From CBIHLX01 sp966210935 (GTDB taxonomy: Bacteria > Patescibacteriota > Saccharimonadia > Saccharimonadales > Saccharimonadaceae), in NCBI GenBank assembly GCA_966210935.1, contig CBIHLX010000023.1, positions 1-12,523 on the forward strand: a stretch of DNA of 12,523 nucleotides. The letters are read 5' to 3'. The notes beneath the pieces are model-generated. The model saw nothing but the letters and a program-made list of their open reading frames with translations, did no database searches and was not told the DNA's origin. A program made the translations under genes and the position numbers. Every line of letters begins with the position of its first letter. The stretch's first letter is position 1. Positions 6,184 through 11,268 of this stretch are shown in pieces.

Positions 6184-6258
6184 TGAAAATGACCCACCGA
6201 AGTGGCTCAAGCAGTAATGCTCGATTGAGCATCTACGGCGAGCCATTTTCAGCGGGTC
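6184..6258 (-). terminator. Long nested hairpin after the minus-strand gene at 6285-6707
   Basis: Three nested stems: GACCC (6191-6195) with GGGTC (6254-6258), TGGCTC (6203-6208) with GAGCCA (6240-6245), and ATGCTC (6217-6222) with GAGCAT (6227-6232). On the minus strand the structure is followed by ATTTTCATTTC, so it can act as a terminator. An alternative outer stem TGAAAATG (6184-6191) / CATTTTCA (6244-6251) and a small CCAC-CGAA-GTGG hairpin are also possible, which makes it more elaborate than most terminators here. Confidence 0.55.
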
Positions 6259-6284
6259 GAAGGAGGGTGATGCTATTCTATTAT

Positions 6285-6707
6285 CTATGTTAGATATCGG
6301 CGGATCTCATCCTTATCCTCTTCGTCTAAGGTGTGGATTGCCTCGAGGATACCTCTCAGGCTGTCACGATCTTTGAATTGCCAGGTGTCAGCTGGAACAT
6401 TAAGGATTTGCGCGACAATTTCGATACAGGCTCGCGCGTGTTCGGAGGACTCCTTGTTTGACAGTGCAAACTCAACAGTCACATGTTCGGCGAAAGGTGC
6501 AACCGAACGTACCCCGGGCACCTTTCCTGACAGTAGAGTCTCGACGATTCTCGTCTGAGTCACGGTGAGGAAATTGGTGCGCTCGTTTGGCTTCCAGTCA
6601 GCCTGAAAGTTGTACGATGCATTGGTGTTGGGGCCGATCTTTTGCGGCAAGGGTATAGTAAGGCTGTCGCGATACATCCCGTGAACACCATACTTAGCGG
6701 TTAGCAT
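6285..6707 (-). CDS. Hypothetical soluble protein, 140 aa
   Basis: I do not recognise the family with any confidence. The product is soluble and cysteine-poor. Residues about 55-95 (TRIVETLLSGKVPGVRSV, then HVTVEF and a helix HARACIEIVAQIL) have a beta-alpha-beta rhythm like small ferredoxin-like folds, and the C terminus is a charged helix (ILEAIHTLDEEDKDEIRRYL). The first 50 residues are rich in N, P and T. The start ATG at 6707 is fixed by AAGGAG 6 nt upstream. A promoter at 6766-6792 and a long hairpin after the stop make it a self-contained unit, divergent from trmD with interlocking promoters. Its presence between khpA and trmD is unusual for that cluster. Confidence 0.75.
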   Translation of the reverse strand: MLTAKYGVHGMYRDSLTIPLPQKIGPNTNASYNFQADWKPNERTNFLTVTQTRIVETLLSGKVPGVRSVAPFAEHVTVEFALSNKESSEHARACIEIVAQILNVPADTWQFKDRDSLRGILEAIHTLDEEDKDEIRRYLT

Positions 6708-6765
6708 GTTAACTCCTTGTGGGCTCGATCCAGAAAGCGGTATTGCCTAGAGGATTGAATTGTAC

Positions 6766-6792
6766 ATTATCACATATAGACAAAAATGTCAA
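6766..6792 (-). promoter_or_regulatory. Promoter of the 140-aa minus-strand gene
   Basis: On the minus strand a perfect TTGACA (6787-6792), a short 15-bp spacer, then GATAAT (6766-6771) preceded by TG (extended -10). Its -35 box lies within the spacer of the trmD promoter, so the two cannot be occupied at the same time. Confidence 0.6.
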
Positions 6793-6805
6793 TATCACGT
6801 ACACT
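6777..6805 (+). promoter_or_regulatory. Promoter of trmD, predicted leaderless start
   Basis: TAGACA (6777-6782), 17 bp, TACACT (6800-6805). The usual start point 6-7 nt after the -10 box falls at 6812-6813, directly on the trmD ATG. Confidence 0.5.
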
Positions 6806-6812
6806 AATACGG

Positions 6813-7466
6813 ATGAAGAAAATACAAATAGTTACTCTATTTCCGGAAATGTTTACGGGCGTATTAAATAGCTCGATGATGTGGAAGGCTCAAAAAGAAG
6901 GTGCTGCCGAATTTGCGACGATTGACCTACGTCAGTTTGGTCTTGGTCCGCGTCGTCAGGTGGATGATACACCGTATGGCGGCGGTGATGGTATGCTTTT
7001 GAAGCCGGAGCCGCTCTTTGCGGCCGTTGAGCAGGCGAAGGCTAATGACCCGACAGCTCGCGTGTTTCTTATGACGCCGCGTGGCCAGCGCTTCAAGCAG
7101 TCGCTTGCGCAGGAGTGGGCTGACGATGAGCGAGGCATGATATTTATTTGCGGTCGCTACGAAGGTTACGATGAGCGTATCGTGACGCTTGTGGATGAGC
7201 AGGTGAGCGTTGGTGATTATGTCCTGACGGGCGGCGAGCTGCCGGCTATGACAATTACCGATGCTGTTGTGCGACTCCTTCCAAATGTACTCGGGGGCGA
7301 AACAAGCGCGGCAATTGAGAGCTTTAGCGATGGGGAGACACTGGAATTCCCGCAATATACTCGTCCAGAGGATTTCCGGGGCATGAAGGTGCCGGAAGTG
7401 CTCCTAAGTGGCAATCATGCTGCTATTGCGAAGTGGCGCACTGACAATTCGTTTAAAGCCGACTAA
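6813..7466 (+). CDS. trmD: tRNA (guanine-N1-)-methyltransferase TrmD
   Basis: SAM-dependent enzyme that makes m1G37 next to the anticodon of tRNAs reading CNN/GNN codons, preventing +1 frameshifts. The 217-residue product begins MKKIQIVTLFPEMF, the normal TrmD start. The trefoil-knot SAM site is intact: YGGGDGMLLKP (55-65), MTPRGQ (87-92), ICGRYEGYDERI (112-123), SVGDYVLTGGELPAM (132-146), and the catalytic-region D150. An upstream in-frame ATG would add nine non-conserved residues and is rejected. There is no Shine-Dalgarno site; a leaderless mRNA is predicted. The C terminus stops at WRTDNSFKAD, lacking most of the last basic helix present in 230-250-residue homologues. Confidence 0.95.
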   Translation: MKKIQIVTLFPEMFTGVLNSSMMWKAQKEGAAEFATIDLRQFGLGPRRQVDDTPYGGGDGMLLKPEPLFAAVEQAKANDPTARVFLMTPRGQRFKQSLAQEWADDERGMIFICGRYEGYDERIVTLVDEQVSVGDYVLTGGELPAMTITDAVVRLLPNVLGGETSAAIESFSDGETLEFPQYTRPEDFRGMKVPEVLLSGNHAAIAKWRTDNSFKAD

Positions 7467-7482
7467 AGCGGATAAAAATGGC

Positions 7483-7515
7483 AAAAAGAATAGCTCCCGA
7501 CTGTGGGAGCTATTC
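7483..7515 (-). terminator. Strong terminator facing the minus strand, behind trmD
   Basis: An 11-bp stem (GAATAGCTCCC at 7488-7498 with GGGAGCTATTC at 7505-7515), 6-nt loop, and directly after it on the minus strand five T (7487-7483). On the plus strand no T-run follows. It may still help to end trmD transcripts but is built for a minus-strand transcript. Confidence 0.8.
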
Positions 7516-7607
7516 AGGTTGTGGTGGGTTATCGTAGAGCGATCAGTCACAACATATTTTTGGAGTTGTGTTTGTTTTTGTAACTTTCGCTGATTAGTAG
7601 AATACGG
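7483..7607 (-). ncRNA. Candidate small RNA, about 120 nt, antisense to the trmD downstream region
   Basis: On the minus strand a promoter (7614-7642) is followed by about 120 nt without a usable reading frame and then the strong terminator at 7483-7515. The predicted transcript has nested stems: CACAAC with GTTGTG and, outside it, ATCAG with CTGAT, with A-rich single-stranded stretches (ACAAAAACAAA) between. No known RNA family is recognised. This is a prediction from signals only; the region could instead be an ordinary spacer with a bidirectional terminator. Confidence 0.4.
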
Positions 7608-7613
7608 GAATTA

Positions 7614-7642
7614 AGTATAAAGCGCAAGCATAATGATGAAAA
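7614..7642 (-). promoter_or_regulatory. Putative promoter of the candidate small RNA
   Basis: On the minus strand TTTTCA (7637-7642), 17 bp, TATACT (7614-7619). The -10 is good and the -35 fair (4 of 6). Predicted start near 7607. Confidence 0.45.
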
Positions 7643-7667
7643 TAACAACACTTTCACGGAGGGGGTA

Positions 7668-8168
7668 ATGGGGTATACTACAAACATGAGTATTTTCGCC
7701 AATGCCACATCTGCACCTGCTACTAAAAGCCCAACTGCGGCAAAGGTGGCGATTGGTCTGGCTGCCGTGATGGTAATGTTGGTCGTCGCTCAGCTATTTA
7801 CGTTTGAGGATTTTCCTAATGTGATCCATGAAATGGCTATTTCGGGCATTGGTGACAGCGAGGCTATCTTGATAGCGGCATTGATCGTTGTTGGAGAAGT
7901 CTTTGCGATACCTTTTCTGCTTGGCATGAAGCTGAGCCCTCTTATGCGAATCGTCAGTATGGTGCTCGGGTGGCTTATTGGTCTTTGGTGGCTTATGGCG
8001 ACCATCTACCAGGTAATTGAGGCACCTGGCATAGGTGTTATTGGGTTGCTTGGGGCAACAATCAGTCTGCCTGCGGAGTCATGGGTGCTCCTTATCGTGA
8101 TGAGTGTTATTGTGTTGATTGTTTGGGCAAGCTGGGGATTATGGCCGATACGGCGCAATGTGAAATAA
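7668..8168 (+). CDS. Four-helix membrane protein, unknown function
   Basis: Integral membrane protein of 166 residues with four hydrophobic segments at about 24-44, 64-86, 92-117 and 136-158, and a short positive tail (RRNVK). The second to third segment block (VVGEVFAIPFLLGMKLSPLMRIVSMVLGWL) is reminiscent of small four-helix DoxX/MauE-like proteins, but I cannot confirm this. The start at 7668 follows a GGAGG site 5 nt upstream. A second ATG at 7686 is possible; a TATACT at 7674-7679 would make that start leaderless. The next gene, another small membrane protein, has a promoter of its own, so the two are neighbours on the same strand but not necessarily one operon. Confidence 0.82.
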   Translation: MGYTTNMSIFANATSAPATKSPTAAKVAIGLAAVMVMLVVAQLFTFEDFPNVIHEMAISGIGDSEAILIAALIVVGEVFAIPFLLGMKLSPLMRIVSMVLGWLIGLWWLMATIYQVIEAPGIGVIGLLGATISLPAESWVLLIVMSVIVLIVWASWGLWPIRRNVK

Positions 8169-8172
8169 TCGA

Positions 8173-8201
8173 TTGCAGATAACCGGTCCGGGGCGTATCA
8201 T
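8173..8201 (+). promoter_or_regulatory. Sigma70-type promoter of the 180-aa membrane protein gene
   Basis: TTGCAG (8173-8178), exactly 17 bp, TATCAT (8196-8201). Predicted start near 8208, 21 nt before the ATG at 8229. Confidence 0.6.
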
Positions 8202-8228
8202 GAATCTACATTAATGGAGGGACGCACA

Positions 8229-8771
8229 ATGGACGCCATAACAAAACTTGAGGCAGCAGTTGCAGGCTGGCATCAAAAACTTCCGCATTTACCAACGACT
8301 GCGCGACGATGGCTAGCGGACAATAGTTGGTGGATGATTCTGGCCGCGGTTATTATCGGAGGGCTAACTGTAGTGGGAGTGCTTACGCCACTTCTCTTTG
8401 CAGGTATGTTATTCGTAGGTTTAGGTGGGGCGATTGGGATAGCGATAAGCGGCTTACTGGCGGTTCTTGTTTTATTTTGGTTAGGCCTTACTATTGTCAG
8501 CGTGGTTCTGATGGCCCTAGCTGTGAGTCCGTTAAAGCGCCTTGAGAAACGCGGATGGAGCCTTATTTTTGCCGTCCTACTGGTGAATCTTGCTGCAGTG
8601 GTCTTGAAGCTATTGTTTGATTTTGAGGCGGGTAGCTTTATTGCCGGTGTTCTCGGCACGGCTATTGCTGGCTACTTTTTACTAGAGATTCGTGAGTACT
8701 TTACGGTCGCCAGGGAGGCGACAATAGTTGCGCCAGTGGATCTTGCAGGCAAAGAGGCTCCGGCTAAATAA
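8229..8771 (+). CDS. Polytopic membrane protein, unknown function
   Basis: I do not recognise the family. From the ATG at 8229 the protein has 180 residues: a hydrophilic N-terminal helix of about 32, then four or five hydrophobic segments (about 33-54, 55-78, 79-100, 110-129, 136-154) and a hydrophilic C-terminal tail. The stretch VGLGGAIGIAISGLLAVLVLF is glycine-rich and suits close helix packing. The start is placed at 8229 because GGAGGG lies 7 nt upstream; the ATG at 8214 overlaps that site and would have no ribosome site itself. Its own promoter is at 8173-8201. No T-run terminator is obvious after it, so some read-through toward tRNA-Gln is possible. Confidence 0.82.
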   Translation: MDAITKLEAAVAGWHQKLPHLPTTARRWLADNSWWMILAAVIIGGLTVVGVLTPLLFAGMLFVGLGGAIGIAISGLLAVLVLFWLGLTIVSVVLMALAVSPLKRLEKRGWSLIFAVLLVNLAAVVLKLLFDFEAGSFIAGVLGTAIAGYFLLEIREYFTVAREATIVAPVDLAGKEAPAK

Positions 8772-8797
8772 CCTTTTTATTAGCCATTTCTCACCCC

Positions 8798-8826
8798 TTG
8801 AGTTAGGCGGTGGTTGGTGCTACAAT
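8798..8826 (+). promoter_or_regulatory. Promoter of tRNA-Gln
   Basis: TTGAGT (8798-8803), 17 bp, TACAAT (8821-8826), the last preceded by TG-C (extended -10). Predicted start near 8833, six bases before the mature tRNA 5' end. Confidence 0.7.
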
Positions 8827-8838
8827 ATGTAGTGCTAT

Positions 8839-8913
8839 TGGGATGTCGCCAAGTGGTAAGGCACTGGGTTCTGGTTCCAGCATTCGGGGGTTCGAATCCC
8901 TCCATCCCAGCCA
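8839..8913 (+). tRNA. tRNA-Gln (anticodon CTG)
   Basis: A full cloverleaf of 75 nt with encoded CCA. Acceptor stem TGGGATG (8839-8845) pairs with CATCCCA (8903-8909), discriminator G, CCA 8911-8913. The D arm contains GCC...AGTGGTAA...GGC, the anticodon stem is CTGGG/TCCAG around TTCTGGT (anticodon 8871-8873), and the T arm has TTCGAAT. The U1-A72 acceptor pair and the CTG anticodon fit glutamine (reads CAG). It is followed at once by a terminator. Confidence 0.95.
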
Positions 8914-8919
8914 AGAAAA
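8896..8919 (+). repeat. 24-bp direct repeat, copy 1 (tRNA-Gln 3' end plus flank)
   Basis: An exact 24-bp sequence from within the T stem of tRNA-Gln, through CCA, to six bases beyond it. The second identical copy is at 9074-9097. Duplication of a tRNA 3' end is the classic mark of integration by tyrosine recombinases. Confidence 0.9.
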
Positions 8920-8953
8920 TATCTCGAGCATCTGCTCGGGATATTTTCTTTGT
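8914..8953 (+). terminator. Terminator of tRNA-Gln
   Basis: AGAAAATATC (8914-8923) pairs with GATATTTTCT (8940-8949), extended inside by CGAGCA/TGCTCG, about 17 bp in all, followed by TTGT. It begins directly after the CCA. Confidence 0.85.
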
Positions 8954-9073
8954 CTCGCGAATGGGATCTGAGCCCCCGAGTCTTTTGTCTAGCAAAAGTC
9001 GGCGGGTTCGGCGTAGCGTAGTGACGCAAAATTAGCTCGCTCATTTTGCAAACAAGCGGAGGAGCGAAGCGCT
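8954..9073. other. Non-coding, hairpin-rich interval between the two repeat copies
   Basis: No credible gene is present. Three foldable blocks are visible: CTTTTG/CAAAAG (8982-8987, 8993-8998) extended by CCCCCGA with TCGGCGGG; GCAAAAT/ATTTTGC (9026-9032, 9043-9049) with an inner AGC/GCT; and GGAGG-AGCG with CGCT...CCTCC (9058-9081), reaching into the second repeat copy. TGGGAT at 8962-8967 resembles the tRNA 5' end and could pair with ATCCCA at 9082-9087. The frames here give GWDGGI-like peptides typical of antisense tRNA, so they are not counted as genes. Confidence 0.5.
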
Positions 9074-9097
9074 ATCCCTCCATCCCAGCCAAGAAAA
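9074..9097 (+). repeat. 24-bp direct repeat, copy 2 (att-like partial tRNA)
   Basis: Exact copy of 8896-8919, placed 178 bp downstream. Sequence before it does not resemble the rest of the tRNA, so only the 3' end was duplicated. No integrase gene is seen nearby. Confidence 0.9.
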
Positions 9098-9128
9098 AAG
9101 AAGGTAACTGTACCTTCTTTTTTCTTGG
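9089..9128. terminator. Perfect bidirectional terminator
   Basis: An uninterrupted 18-bp stem (9089-9106 with 9111-9128) around a 4-nt loop, with A6 on one arm and T6 on the other, so it ends in a T-rich arm on both strands. It separates the plus-strand tRNA region from the minus-strand response regulator, whose stop lies 21 bp away. Confidence 0.9.
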
Positions 9129-9149
9129 TGCGCATAAGACAAGGGGGGT

Positions 9150-9515
9150 CTATGTACCCAGGTTCTCCTGTACTACGCTGAGCATTGAGGTTGGCGTCAT
9201 TGAGGATTTCAGGATGCAAGCGTCGGCCCCAAGCTTTAGTGCTTCTGATTCTATCTCAGGCTCAACCATGTTGCTGAAGACGATAATTTTTGTTGCGCTT
9301 GGTCGAATCGACTGGAATGCTTCAAGAAATTCTAGGCCGTCCATGATGGGCATGTGTATATCGAGAAGAATGATATCGTAGGTCTGTTGCTTGGCCTTGT
9401 CGATGCCCTCCTGGCCGTTGTAGGCCGAAGTAACGACGTGGTCTTCTGTGCTCAATAGGAAACTATAGGCTTCTTGTAGCGCGGTATCATCTTCGATAAG
9501 TAAGATAGTAGCCAT
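9150..9515 (-). CDS. Stand-alone response-regulator receiver protein
   Basis: CheY/Spo0F-like receiver of 121 residues with no output domain. The acidic pair E8-D9-D10, the phosphoacceptor D52 (LLDIHMPIMDG), the switch serine in VFSNM and the lysine in CILKS are all present, so it should accept phosphate and signal through protein contacts. It follows the histidine kinase gene by 14 bp without a Shine-Dalgarno site, which suggests translational coupling to the kinase. The perfect hairpin at 9089-9128 ends the transcript. The missing output domain means that the final target (a partner protein, a further kinase or a transcription factor) is not encoded in the visible part of the locus. Confidence 0.95.
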   Translation of the reverse strand: MATILLIEDDTALQEAYSFLLSTEDHVVTSAYNGQEGIDKAKQQTYDIILLDIHMPIMDGLEFLEAFQSIRPSATKIIVFSNMVEPEIESEALKLGADACILKSSMTPTSMLSVVQENLGT

Positions 9516-9529
9516 AGAATATATTTATT

Positions 9530-11191
9530 TTACTGCTTTGCTCTAGAAAGCGGAAGCTTTATTGTAAACCGTGCACCTTCACCAAGGCGTGAGTGGACCG
9601 TAATTTTACCATTATGCAGCTGGACAATAGCCTGAGCAAGGTAAAGGCCAAGACCTGAACCGCTGACGGTGCCACTGGCTGGGTTATTGAGCCGGTTGAA
9701 TTTTTGAAATAGAAGAGGTATATCGTGCTTGGCGATTCCGATGCCGGTATCGGCAACTTCAAGGTGAGCATGATTCTTGGTAGTGTATATGGTAATGGTG
9801 ATTTTACCGCGCTCTGGTGTGTACTTAATGGCATTGGAGATAAGGTTATCGATGGCCATTTGAATATGCGTCGTATCGGCATTGATTGGGATAGCCTCTT
9901 TTGGCTTATTGACGACAAGCCGCTGTTTCTTTTGCTTGAGATTAGGGCGATGATGAACGAGGCTGCGACTAAGCATGGTTCGTAAGTCTACCTTCCGCTT
10001 CTGCAGAGTAATTTTCCCAGATTGGATCGAAGCTAGATCTAGGAGTGCGTCAATGATCTCGAGCTGCCTGTTATTGGAGTCATTGGCTTTAGAGACAAAC
10101 TCCCGTTGTTTTTTGGTGAGCTCGCCGGCACGGTTGTCGAGCAGAAGGGAGAGGAATGCTTTGACACCGCTGGCCGGAGTGCGTAGTTGATGAGACGCAA
10201 GTGAAATAAAGTCTCGCTTGGCGATATCAAGAACATGCATTTCTGTAACGTCTTGAGCGGTGCCAGCAAGCTTGACGACAGCGCCGCTACTATCTAGCTG
10301 AGGACGCCCCATGCTACGTACATACTTGATGGTATTATCGGCCATGACGATACGATGATCGGTGGCAAAAGGTATTTTCTTTTTTACCGATTGGGAGATT
10401 TTCTTGTGTAAGATTGGCGCATCATCGGGATGAATCAGCTTTAGATAGGTGTCGTATTTTAAGTCGATCGCATGAGGGTGTATACCAAAGAGTTTATAAA
10501 GCTCTTTTGACCAGGTGATGTGGTCGCTTGCAATGTCCCATTCCCAGCTGCCAAGTTTTGCTATTTCTTGTGCGGTCACTAGGTTGGCGTAGTGTTTTGT
10601 CGCTTGTAACTGCTTTTTGTGAAGCAGCTTGGTCATAAAATCGGCAGCCAACGCAAGAATAAAGAGTGTGGAGGTAATGAAGCTGATCGATTGTATGACA
10701 TAGCTGAAGTCTTGGTGGAGCGCCCCGTCGAATACGATGATTGAGGGGATGATATTAAGATAGTCTGCCGTGATTAGCCCGACGTATGCACTGGCTCCGG
10801 CGAGTGCCGCAACATAAGAAGCCTTGCGTCCAAAGATAGCGGCTGATACGAGAATTGGTAACGCGTAAAGGATAGCGCTGCGACTCTCGATGCCGCCTTT
10901 TGTGTATATAAGGGCGGTTATAAGGGTGATGTCAATGATGATTAGGATGCGCGTGAGTGCCTGGAGGTATGGAAGTCGAGAAGAGACTTTGGCGAGAAAG
11001 TAGAAAATATAGTTAACAACTATGCCGATCGAAAAGATGATTAGGTCGCGCTGGATTGATGCCGACCATCCCTCGGTAAAGTACTGGGTAAAGATACTGG
11101 GGACTGAAAGCGCAAAGAGGAAGAGCAGCCGCACAAAAATATACCAGCGGATACTGAGCCGTAAATCATTTGATGCTAGGCTAGTGTTCAT
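9530..11191 (-). CDS. Membrane-bound PAS-domain sensor histidine kinase
   Basis: Sensor kinase of 553 residues. Residues 1-190 hold about six hydrophobic helices (roughly 15-32, 50-68, 80-97, 105-140 as two, 165-185), a membrane sensor region of MASE-like layout. A PAS domain follows at about 205-318 (KLGSWEWDI, LIHPDDA, GTAQDVTE, the PAS_3 pattern). The HisKA domain has the H box FISLASHQLRTP with phosphoacceptor H334. The ATPase domain has the N box DNLISNAIKYTP (448-459), G1 DTGIGIA (481-487), F box LFQKFNR (494-500) and G2 GSGLGL (511-516). All catalytic motifs are intact. The start ATG at 11191 has no Shine-Dalgarno site. The receiver protein encoded 14 bp downstream is its obvious partner. 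The signal it senses is unknown. Confidence 0.95.
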   Translation of the reverse strand: MNTSLASNDLRLSIRWYIFVRLLFLFALSVPSIFTQYFTEGWSASIQRDLIIFSIGIVVNYIFYFLAKVSSRLPYLQALTRILIIIDITLITALIYTKGGIESRSAILYALPILVSAAIFGRKASYVAALAGASAYVGLITADYLNIIPSIIVFDGALHQDFSYVIQSISFITSTLFILALAADFMTKLLHKKQLQATKHYANLVTAQEIAKLGSWEWDIASDHITWSKELYKLFGIHPHAIDLKYDTYLKLIHPDDAPILHKKISQSVKKKIPFATDHRIVMADNTIKYVRSMGRPQLDSSGAVVKLAGTAQDVTEMHVLDIAKRDFISLASHQLRTPASGVKAFLSLLLDNRAGELTKKQREFVSKANDSNNRQLEIIDALLDLASIQSGKITLQKRKVDLRTMLSRSLVHHRPNLKQKKQRLVVNKPKEAIPINADTTHIQMAIDNLISNAIKYTPERGKITITIYTTKNHAHLEVADTGIGIAKHDIPLLFQKFNRLNNPASGTVSGSGLGLYLAQAIVQLHNGKITVHSRLGEGARFTIKLPLSRAKQ

Positions 11192-11199
11192 TGTGTTTC

Positions 11200-11205
11200 A
11201 TTATA
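11200..11205 (-). promoter_or_regulatory. Candidate -10 box of the histidine kinase gene
   Basis: On the minus strand a perfect TATAAT with only 8 nt between it and the kinase ATG, so transcription would begin 0-3 nt before the start codon. No good -35 is seen. A TATAAA about ten bases further upstream is an alternative. Confidence 0.4.
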
Positions 11206-11268
11206 GTTTATACCGTGTCTTGTACCGATGATATTTTCTGACTCGTGGATAAATTTATTTGGCAGCGT

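Noticed and set aside
8896..9097. CRISPR array
   Set aside because: Only two repeat copies, derived from a tRNA end, with no spacer regularity and no cas genes.
8780..9219. Several frames around tRNA-Gln on both strands, with GWDGGI peptides
   Set aside because: These are translations of the tRNA gene, its duplicated 3' end and the terminators, a well-known annotation artefact.
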